A stretch of 49,882 nt of DNA from CAZRXG01 sp964603985. Lineage in GTDB: Bacteria > Chloroflexota > Anaerolineae > Aggregatilineales > UBA3940. The first letter of the stretch is position 1. Each line of letters begins with the position of its first letter. Shown here piece after piece: positions 32,215-38,546 of this stretch. The position numbers were made by a program, and so were the translations under genes. The notes under the pieces are model-generated. The model did no database searches. It was not told where the DNA came from and was given only the letters and a program-made list of their open reading frames with translations. The stretch covers positions 1-49,882 of the forward strand of contig CAZRXG010000031.1 in the NCBI GenBank assembly GCA_964603985.1. Reading direction: 5' to 3'.

Positions 32215-33435
32215 ATGAGTGGTTATTCGGACGTCCCTCCCCACGACCTGGACGAGCTTAAGCTGGCCCTCCAGCGCTCACCCCTGCTCCGTGCATTGAT
32301 GGAGATCGCTCCCGAAATCATGCAGGATGCTCTCAAAGAAGAATCCTTCCCCGCCGAGACCGTGCTTTTCCGGGAGGGCGACGCCAGCGACCGGGCCTAT
32401 GCCATCTGGAGCGGGCGGCTGCGTGTGCAGCACGAGATGGGCAGCGGCGCGCCCCTCGTGATGCGCGACTGCGTGCCGGGTGACGTGGTCGGCGAAGTGA
32501 GTTTGCTCGATAACCAGCCGCGCTCGGCCACGGTGATCGTCGTCGAGGATTCGCGCCTGATCAGCCTCTCGCGCCAGGATTTGCAGACCCTGCTCACTCA
32601 AAAGCCCGAGGCGGCTGTGGCACTGCTCCAGGCGCTTAGCTACCGGCTGCGCTCCTCCGACGAGTACCTGGTCTCCGCTTCCCACTCGGTTGACTTCCTG
32701 GCCCGGCGGGTCGCGGGCGACACCACCGCTGCCGGGGACGTTGCCCTCCAGTGGGGCGGGCTGAGCCGCTTCCTGCGCGAGCTGAGCACCACCGCCGACG
32801 GACTGACCGGCGGGCTGAAAGCCCTGGAGCGCGTATTGGCTCCCACCCTCACCGAGGAAACAAAGGACACGTTTACCCTGGTGGAAGCGCAGGCCAACCG
32901 CCTGAGCAGAACCGTGGAGCGCGCGCGGATCGTCGAGGTGCTGGAGAGCGGCGAGGCCGTCCTGGATAAGAAACCGGCGATGATCGGGGCGATGGTGGAG
33001 CGGATCGCCGCCCAGTTCACACCTGCTGCCCGCCCGCTGGGGGTGTTGTTCGATGTGCGGGTTGAGCCGGGCATCCCGATGGTCTGGGCCGACGAGGAGT
33101 TGCTGCACGAGGCGCTCTCGCAACTGATGGACAACGCGCTGCGCTTCGCGCCGCCCGGCTCCGCCGTCGTGGTTGAGGTTGCCAGGCCGTTCAAGGAAGA
33201 GATGCGGCTCAGCATGTCGGATGCGGGGCCGGGGGTGCCGCCTGAGTACCGGGAGACGATCTTCGAGCCGTTTGTGCGCGGCCCGGACGATGAGGGGAGT
33301 GGCTTCGGGCTGGGGCTGGCGATCTGCCGGGCAATTGTCCGGGCGCACGGCGGGCGTATCTGGGTGGAGGATGGCCCCGAAGGCGAGGGCAGCACCTTCC
33401 TGATCAGCCTGCCGATCGGCTCTGCGGACGATTAA
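32215..33435 (+). CDS. Cyclic-nucleotide-domain histidine-kinase-like protein
   Basis: The 406-residue soluble protein has a cyclic-nucleotide-binding domain at about residues 35-150 (PAETVLFREGDASDRAYAI, GDVVGEVSLLDNQPRSATV), a helical linker, and a C-terminal HATPase domain with N-box QLMDNALRF (about 303-311), G1 DAGPGVP, F-box IFEPFVRG and G2 GSGFGLGLAICR. The helices before it show no SHELRTP-like H-box; the region reads RFLRELSTTADGLTGGL. So the phosphoacceptor is missing or displaced, and no response regulator is adjacent. AGGAGG precedes the ATG. Confidence 0.88.
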   Translation: MSGYSDVPPHDLDELKLALQRSPLLRALMEIAPEIMQDALKEESFPAETVLFREGDASDRAYAIWSGRLRVQHEMGSGAPLVMRDCVPGDVVGEVSLLDNQPRSATVIVVEDSRLISLSRQDLQTLLTQKPEAAVALLQALSYRLRSSDEYLVSASHSVDFLARRVAGDTTAAGDVALQWGGLSRFLRELSTTADGLTGGLKALERVLAPTLTEETKDTFTLVEAQANRLSRTVERARIVEVLESGEAVLDKKPAMIGAMVERIAAQFTPAARPLGVLFDVRVEPGIPMVWADEELLHEALSQLMDNALRFAPPGSAVVVEVARPFKEEMRLSMSDAGPGVPPEYRETIFEPFVRGPDDEGSGFGLGLAICRAIVRAHGGRIWVEDGPEGEGSTFLISLPIGSADD

Positions 33436-33477
33436 GCGCTCCCAACCCACCCTACGCAATCCGTTAGGATGAGGAAA

Positions 33478-34527
33478 ATGAAGAAGAAGATTGGCTTGGC
33501 ATTGATAGCACTGGTGATCTTGCTGTTTCTTTATCTCTTGCTCTGGCCGGTTTCTGTCGAACCTGTTGCCTTCGTTCCCCCTGAGGCTCCGTCACTCACA
33601 GGGGTTTATGAATCAAATAACCGACTGGAGGAAGCGGAGCTTTTTGGAGAGGGGACTTATCCTGAGGAGATAGCCTTCGATGCCAGCGGGCGAGCTTATG
33701 TGAGCACGGAGGAAGGCCACATCATACGATTTGAGCAAGGGGGAGGTGATCCCACACTGTTTGCTGACACGGGTGGCCGCCCGTTGGGAATAGCCTTTGA
33801 CGCCGGGGGAAACCTGATTGTAGCCGATCTTGAGCGAGGGCTGCTTTCTGTCGCGCCTGATGGTTCTGTTACAGTACTAACTGATGAAGCAGGTGGTAGA
33901 CCAATCAAGGTGGCGAATGGGCTCGACATTGGGGCCGACGGAGTCATCTACTTCAGCGACTCTTATTACCAGGATGCTATGTCGGACTTCTTCGATGGGC
34001 GGCCTTTTGGAAGACTGCTTGCCTATGATCCGTCGACCCAAGAGACGCGTGTATTGCTGGACGATTTGTACCTTGCCAACGGTGTCGCGCTCAGTCCAGA
34101 TGAATCCTACGTTCTTGTCAGTGAGATGATGGCCTACCGTATCACCCGTTACTGGCTCACCGGCCCGAATGAAGGACAGTCTGACATCTTCATTGACAAT
34201 CTGCCGGGCTTTCCAGACGGAATTACCTCGAATGAACGAGACACGTACTGGGTAGCCCTCATCACGCCACGCAGTTCGGTCATAGAGACACTGCAAGCCA
34301 CGCCTTTTTGGCGAAAGGTGCTTATGCGCTTGCCCCGGATAGTCTCATATCCACTGCCTCCGCTGAGATATGGTTTTGTGCTGGGACTGGACCTCGAAGG
34401 GAATGTAGTTCACAACTTACAGGATCCCACAGGTAAGTCCGTGTCGTATGTTACAACTGCAAGAGAGCACGAAGGTATGCTCTACCTGACCAGCCCCAAT
34501 GCTGTCAAGCGCCTTCAGGTTCCCTGA
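33478..34527 (+). CDS. Membrane-anchored SMP-30/strictosidine-synthase-like six-blade propeller
   Basis: The ATG at 33478 follows GGATGAGG; 33469 is an alternative. An N-terminal helix (LALIALVILLFLYLLLW) anchors a beta-propeller with FDASGRAYVSTEEGHI, IAFDAGGNLIVADLERGLL, NGLDIGADGVIYFSDSYY and GVALSPDESYVLVSE. These match the strictosidine-synthase-like/SMP-30 group, as does the late PGFPDGITSNERDTYWVALI. Such proteins bind a metal and act as lactonases or esterases, but the substrate is unknown. Third codon positions are noticeably more AT-rich than in the genes around it, suggesting recent acquisition. Confidence 0.87.
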   Translation: MKKKIGLALIALVILLFLYLLLWPVSVEPVAFVPPEAPSLTGVYESNNRLEEAELFGEGTYPEEIAFDASGRAYVSTEEGHIIRFEQGGGDPTLFADTGGRPLGIAFDAGGNLIVADLERGLLSVAPDGSVTVLTDEAGGRPIKVANGLDIGADGVIYFSDSYYQDAMSDFFDGRPFGRLLAYDPSTQETRVLLDDLYLANGVALSPDESYVLVSEMMAYRITRYWLTGPNEGQSDIFIDNLPGFPDGITSNERDTYWVALITPRSSVIETLQATPFWRKVLMRLPRIVSYPLPPLRYGFVLGLDLEGNVVHNLQDPTGKSVSYVTTAREHEGMLYLTSPNAVKRLQVP

Positions 34528-34653
34528 GGCGAGCATTTTGCTTGCCAGTTCAGCACGATTGGGGGTTAACAAGTTGGTTAAGCACCTGCCAGGGCTATGG
34601 TTCGGGCGGTCGTGGTGGGGGCATTCCACACACCCCGGCGAGGAGGAGCAGCA

Positions 34654-35082
34654 GTGCAGGCAACGCGGCAGGTATCTCCGAAGGTGATCGCAGCCATCGG
34701 GGTGAACGTCCCGATTGCGCTGCTGCATTTCGTTACGGGCAGCCATTACAAAGGCCCGTTCCCGGTATTTGTCAACGGCTATATGCTGAACATCCTCATT
34801 CCGTTTGGCTTCTACTTTCTCCTGTGTCTGATCGAGCACCGGCTGATGAGGCATTGGTTCGTCAGGGGCATCCTGGTATTCGGAGCGGCTTCCGCAGTGG
34901 AGATCGCACAGGGCTTCGGCGTGGCGCTGTTGGGCGAGACTTTTGACCCCTTGGATTTCGTCATGTACGGAGTGGGGGTCATATTAGCAGCGATTCTCGA
35001 TGTCGCAGTGCTTCCCCGAATCTTCAAGCGTTGGGCATCGGAGGAAGAAGCCAGGGTACAACCGGGCAAGGTGTCGGGTTGA
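34654..35082 (+). CDS. Small polytopic membrane protein, VanZ-like
   Basis: A GTG start at 34654 with GGAGGAG upstream is preferred to an ATG at 34597, giving 142 residues. Four or five helices are seen (IAAIGVNVPIALLHFV, YMLNILIPFGFYFLLCLIE, GILVFGAASAVEIAQGFGV, VMYGVGVILAAILDVAVL), with a GETFDPLDF turn that recalls VanZ proteins. The family assignment is tentative. A partial, frameshifted second copy of its C-terminal part lies 1.35 kb downstream. Confidence 0.7.
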   Translation: MQATRQVSPKVIAAIGVNVPIALLHFVTGSHYKGPFPVFVNGYMLNILIPFGFYFLLCLIEHRLMRHWFVRGILVFGAASAVEIAQGFGVALLGETFDPLDFVMYGVGVILAAILDVAVLPRIFKRWASEEEARVQPGKVSG

Positions 35083-35130
35083 AAGAGCAGCTATCGAAGC
35101 CCAAAAAACCAGATCAGAACACGGCTGTAT

Positions 35131-35153
35131 TTCGCCCCGGCGAAGCTTTTTAT
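35131..35153 (+). terminator. Possible terminator after the VanZ-like gene
   Basis: TTCGC (35131-35135) pairs with GCGAA (35140-35144) over CCCG, followed by GCTTTTTAT. The stem is only five base pairs, so support is modest. Confidence 0.4.
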
Positions 35154-35177
35154 CGTGGGCAGACAGCGCTCACCTGA

Positions 35178-35537
35178 CTACCACAAGCGCATGATCTTCC
35201 TGCCCTCCCTCAACTCGCCCCGCACCTTCTCCATGTGGCGCAGCGTGGCGAACTCTCTCCTGAGGTCGGATAACTTCATCCCAAGCTTCTCGGCGATAAC
35301 CTCCGGTTCTGCTCCACCGGTTTCCTTTAACACCTGCAAGATATTTGCCTGTGTCGCGCTCAGTTCGGAATAACCCTCGTCCAGTTGGGACAGAGACTGT
35401 GCGCTGCGTACAGCCCACGGATCGCAGGCACGAGCGGGCGACAGAGCCTGTATGTAGCAATCTTCGCAAAGCGTCTGTCCATAATGTTCCACCTCTTCTC
35501 CGGCCTGGATGTGCTCTCCGCAGCGATCACATATCAT
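35178..35537 (-). CDS. Zinc-ribbon winged-helix protein
   Basis: ATG 35537 has AAAGGGGA upstream and gives 119 residues; an in-frame start at 35627 would lie within the methyltransferase gene. The first 30 residues hold two CxxC pairs (ICDRCGEHIQ ... LCEDCYIQ) likely to bind one zinc. A helical domain resembling a winged helix follows (LSATQANILQVLKETGGAE, VIAEKLGMKLSDLRREFATLRHM). It may be a small DNA-binding regulator. It is encoded 22 bases after the methyltransferase and is probably cotranscribed with it. Confidence 0.8.
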   Translation of the reverse strand: MICDRCGEHIQAGEEVEHYGQTLCEDCYIQALSPARACDPWAVRSAQSLSQLDEGYSELSATQANILQVLKETGGAEPEVIAEKLGMKLSDLRREFATLRHMEKVRGELREGRKIMRLW

Positions 35538-35559
35538 GGTGCGATCCCCTTTCTGTAGT

Positions 35560-36180
35560 CTACGGTATCTTATGATCCCACTGTCCGACGGCCATGTAAT
35601 GGCTCTCTGTGTCCTGCACCTGCACACCGGAAAATCCGAGGTCGACCAGCGTCCGGTATAATTCCTCGCCCGGCGGCAGCAGGTCGTTCTGGATCGGCTC
35701 TCCCCTTTCCCGATGAATGGCGTTCACCCGCTCTCGACTCAAGTCGTGCACAATCAGCAGATGACCGCTGCGATAGAGCACCCGCGCGATCTCAACCAGG
35801 GCGGTAGACGGATCGGCAAAGTGCGGAAAGCTGTTGTGGCAGACCACCAGATCGAACAGTCCCGCCCCGGCAGACGCCGATGGGAACGGAAGATGGTGGG
35901 TATCGGCCTGCACCAGCAGTGCATCAGGGCAGCGCCGCCGGGCGCGTTCGAGCATGGCACGGGCAAGGTCTATCGAGACGATCCGGGCAGCCGGGGCCTT
36001 CTCGCGCAGCCGGGGGATCAGCGCCCCGGTGCCGGTTCCTACTTCCAGGATTGCGTGTGCATCGCGTAACAGGGCCTCGAAAGGGGTCAGCATTCGTCCC
36101 AATACCTCGGCGCGGTCAGGAGGTTGCTCGGCATCCCACCTTTCTGCCAGGGATTCGAAAAATGCGCGCAGACTATTCAC
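35560..36180 (-). CDS. Class I SAM-dependent methyltransferase
   Basis: The 206-residue protein has motif I ILEVGTGTGALIPRL (EVGTGTG at 46-52), motif II IVSIDLARAMLERAR, motif III VQADTHHLPFPSAS and motif IV FDLVVCHNSFPHF. It is of the UbiE/Methyltransf_11 type; the substrate is not indicated. It starts after AAGGAGTTATCA, with no promoter that I can recognise. It forms a probable two-gene unit with the zinc-ribbon protein. Confidence 0.9.
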   Translation of the reverse strand: MNSLRAFFESLAERWDAEQPPDRAEVLGRMLTPFEALLRDAHAILEVGTGTGALIPRLREKAPAARIVSIDLARAMLERARRRCPDALLVQADTHHLPFPSASAGAGLFDLVVCHNSFPHFADPSTALVEIARVLYRSGHLLIVHDLSRERVNAIHRERGEPIQNDLLPPGEELYRTLVDLGFSGVQVQDTESHYMAVGQWDHKIP

Positions 36181-36257
36181 ATTGATAACTCCTTATCTGA
36201 CCCCGGAGATTATGACAGTGATTGGTGTCTTTGCGCCAGTCTTCGGCGAGCGCATAT

Positions 36258-36390
36258 GGGCTTCGGCGTGGTGCCGTTGGCGAGACTCTTGACCCTGTGG
36301 GCTTCGTCACGTACGGAGTGGGGGCCGTGCCGGCAGCGGTCCTTGATACCACAGTGCTTCCCCGAATCTTCGGGCGTTGGGCATCGGGGG
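36258..36390 (+). pseudogene. Frameshifted partial duplicate of the VanZ-like gene
   Basis: DNA at 36258-36386 matches 34911-35040 closely (GGGCTTCGGCGTGG, GTACGGAGTGGGGG and CAGTGCTTCCCCGAATCTTC are shared) and translates as GETLDPVGFVTYGVG ... LPRIFGRWASG. It is one base shorter because TTGGGCG became TTGGCG near 36279, which breaks the frame. There is no upstream part and no start, so it is a decaying fragment. The rest of 36181-36538 shows no other gene. Confidence 0.75.
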
Positions 36391-36538
36391 CTGATGCCAC
36401 CTATGGGGGGAAAACGTAAAGCCTGGCGTTGACTCTCACCAAGCGAAGGCTCGGCGACTGTGCCTGGTTCGCACGGTCAGCGGGCGACAGCCTACTTATC
36501 AACCGGTCATGATGTGGAAGATTCGTCGGAAGTTCTAT

Positions 36539-37369
36539 CTATCGTTTGGACCTTGAGAGTTGTGAGCTGGCACGAGCATGCCCCATCTTTGCAGCACGCT
36601 GAAAATCAGCAATAGCGGCCTCGAAGTCGCCCATCCTTTTGTGGAGCATACCGCGAGAGAAATAGTAATCCGCCTGGTCGGGATCAAGCATGATGGCTTT
36701 ATCGAAATAGAATAAGGCCATGGTTTGCTTATAAGGATTGTCCTCAAACGCTCCGTCCTCAATTTGGAGTGATCCGCCATACTGCCAATAGACTCTTGCG
36801 AGAGTCAAACGCACATCTATATCATCGGGTAGTTCCTCAAGTAGGTGTGCTCCAAGCTCAATGACGGCATTCCATTTCGACTCCTCTACAGCCTTGGCAA
36901 ACTGTTGTTTCAATTCGGATGCTTTTGCAGAAAGCTCAGTCTGCTCTTCGTCAGAAGAGGTCACAGTAGGAGCCATGAGTCCCAGATGGCTACGAAGTGC
37001 GGCAAGTAATTCTTGCATACCAGCATCAAAATCCGTCCGCAGGTCCAGCCACTGAGTTGTTGCCAGCTCGAGCGGCACAGAGGCCCGCTTGTCACCGCGG
37101 ATCAAGATAGGAAGGACAGCCAGGTCGTGCATACCGGCATATTCTATTTCGCGCTCAACAGAGTCCGATTGCTTCGAGTCGGGTGAGAGCAATACGACCA
37201 GACAAGCAGCCTCTTCGATAGCACGTTCGATAGCGTTCTTCCACGATTGAGTCCCCGGAGTCAGCTTTTCATCCGTCCAGACCTCAAGACCCGCAGCGGC
37301 TATTCCGCTGTGTACGCGCTGCATGATGTCTGAGTCTTTGCGACTGTAGCTGATGAAAATGTGAGTCAT
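36539..37369 (-). CDS. TIR-domain protein with C-terminal TPR-like repeats
   Basis: The ATG at 37369 gives 276 residues beginning MTHIFISYSRKDSDIM, the TIR box 1. The BB-loop region (TDEKLTPGTQSWKNAI) and SPDSKQSDSVEREIEYA, with Glu74 in the place of the NADase catalytic Glu, support a TIR domain that may cleave NAD. Residues about 185-276 form helical pairs such as ALFYFDKAIMLDPDQADYYF and GDFEAAIADFQRAAKMGHA, typical of TPR repeats. TIR-TPR proteins act in signalling or phage defence in bacteria. No partner effector is adjacent, and its lower GC suggests acquisition. Confidence 0.87.
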   Translation of the reverse strand: MTHIFISYSRKDSDIMQRVHSGIAAAGLEVWTDEKLTPGTQSWKNAIERAIEEAACLVVLLSPDSKQSDSVEREIEYAGMHDLAVLPILIRGDKRASVPLELATTQWLDLRTDFDAGMQELLAALRSHLGLMAPTVTSSDEEQTELSAKASELKQQFAKAVEESKWNAVIELGAHLLEELPDDIDVRLTLARVYWQYGGSLQIEDGAFEDNPYKQTMALFYFDKAIMLDPDQADYYFSRGMLHKRMGDFEAAIADFQRAAKMGHARASSQLSRSKR

Positions 37370-37371
37370 TA

Positions 37372-37405
37372 GAGCACACTCCGGCAAAGTGGGGCAAGTG
37401 TGCTC
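37372..37405. promoter_or_regulatory. Inverted repeat over the TIR gene start
   Basis: GAGCACACT (37372-37380) and AGTGTGCTC (37397-37405) form a perfect 9-bp inverted repeat with a 16-bp spacer, between the minus-strand TATAAT (37411-37406) and the ATG at 37369. It could be an operator or an mRNA hairpin. Confidence 0.6.
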
Positions 37406-37411
37406 ATTATA
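37406..37411 (-). promoter_or_regulatory. -10 box of the TIR gene
   Basis: TATAAT on the minus strand at 37411-37406, with TTCCAA near 37433-37428 as a weak -35 at about 16-17 bp. Confidence 0.5.
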
Positions 37412-37540
37412 GCTACAACTGTGAGTGTTGGAAAAGGGGGCAAGAAGTAAATTGTTAAACCGAAGACCACAAGAGGATGACTGCTGAAAGCGGGCGGGTA
37501 GCAAACGCCCTGATATCTCCCGAACTAGGGAAAGACAAAA

Positions 37541-37566
37541 GCTGCGCTCACCCGTTTGAGCGCAGC
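37541..37566 (-). terminator. Intrinsic terminator of the YceI gene
   Basis: GCTGCGCTCA (37541-37550) pairs perfectly with TGAGCGCAGC (37557-37566) over six bases; on the minus strand it is followed by TTTTGTCTTT. Confidence 0.8.
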
Positions 37567-37604
37567 CAGATTACCGAAGCTCGCAGATGCAACCGGCCGG
37601 TGTC

Positions 37605-38354
37605 CTACCCGGCGACCGCCACGAAGTCGATCTCCAGCACCACCGTCTCTTCCACCGACGCCACCTGCGGCGGCAGGCGGGGGATGTTGACATCGAAGTC
37701 GGGATAGAGGATGGTCGCCGAAGCCAAGCCTTCCAAGCGCGTCTCCGAGACCGGTGTAACGCTCGCCTCGAAGGTGATCTCCTTCGTCACGCCGTGCACG
37801 GTCAGGTCGCCCGTAATCTGGAACTCGTACGTCTCGCCGACCGTGACGCTCTCCGGCAGGCCGCCGATGGCCGTCGACGTGAACGTGGCGTACTGGAAAT
37901 CCGGGTTGGATGTCGCCAGGATCACGCTGTGCAGCGCGCCATTGCGGAAGTTGTTGTCGGTCTCCAGCGTGCTGAGGTCCACGCTGAGCGACGTGACCTG
38001 CGCGCTGCTCGTGTCGGCGTAATCGGCAACGACCTCGCCGCTCACGCTGCTGGTCACCCCGACGACCGTCTTGGGCGCGTTGTTCAGCACCTCATCAACC
38101 ACGAAGCGCACCTCGGACTCGTCAGGCACGATCTGGAAAACCAGCCCGCCGCCGGTCGACCCTGCGGCGGCTTCCTCCATCGGCTCTTCGGTGGCTTCCT
38201 CCACTGCCATGTCTGCCGGTTCTTCTGCGGCCACGTCCTCGACCGCCCCGGCGGGGGGCGCGGCTTCGGGTGTTGGCTGCGCCCCACACGCCGCCAGGAT
38301 CAGTGCCAGGATCGCCAGCACCGGAATTACAACAAGATACCCCACTCGCTTCAT
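37605..38354 (-). CDS. YceI-family lipoprotein
   Basis: The 249-residue protein has a lipoprotein signal ending ILAACG (Cys23), an Ala/Glu/Pro-rich linker to about residue 70, and a YceI domain. The domain begins FQIVPDESEVRFVVDEVL, and includes VSLSTLETDN-like and FTSTAIGGLPESVTVGETYE strands, then FQITGDLTVHGVTKEITF, the hallmark strand of the family. YceI folds bind isoprenoid or fatty-amide lipids and are found in envelope stress. GGAGGAA precedes the ATG. A likely -10 (TATAAT, minus strand 38482-38477) leaves a leader of about 115 nt. Confidence 0.92.
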   Translation of the reverse strand: MKRVGYLVVIPVLAILALILAACGAQPTPEAAPPAGAVEDVAAEEPADMAVEEATEEPMEEAAAGSTGGGLVFQIVPDESEVRFVVDEVLNNAPKTVVGVTSSVSGEVVADYADTSSAQVTSLSVDLSTLETDNNFRNGALHSVILATSNPDFQYATFTSTAIGGLPESVTVGETYEFQITGDLTVHGVTKEITFEASVTPVSETRLEGLASATILYPDFDVNIPRLPPQVASVEETVVLEIDFVAVAG

Positions 38355-38476
38355 TGTCCGTTCTTCCTCCCCTGTATTTTTTCAACCATCAGATAGACGC
38401 CGCTTCGGCGCGTAATCTTTCGCAACGCCCCTCAAGCGCAACCGGCGCAATCGGCCTCAATAAGACTAATGCCATT

Positions 38477-38482
38477 ATTATA
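38477..38482 (-). promoter_or_regulatory. -10 box of the YceI gene
   Basis: TATAAT on the minus strand, 38482-38477, in an AT-rich patch between the YceI gene and the large lipoprotein gene. Confidence 0.4.
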
Positions 38483-38546
38483 CTCCGATTTAGGGTCGCC
38501 CGGCCAGTGAGATCGTCTTTTCGACGTGAAGATCAGAGGGCCGCCC

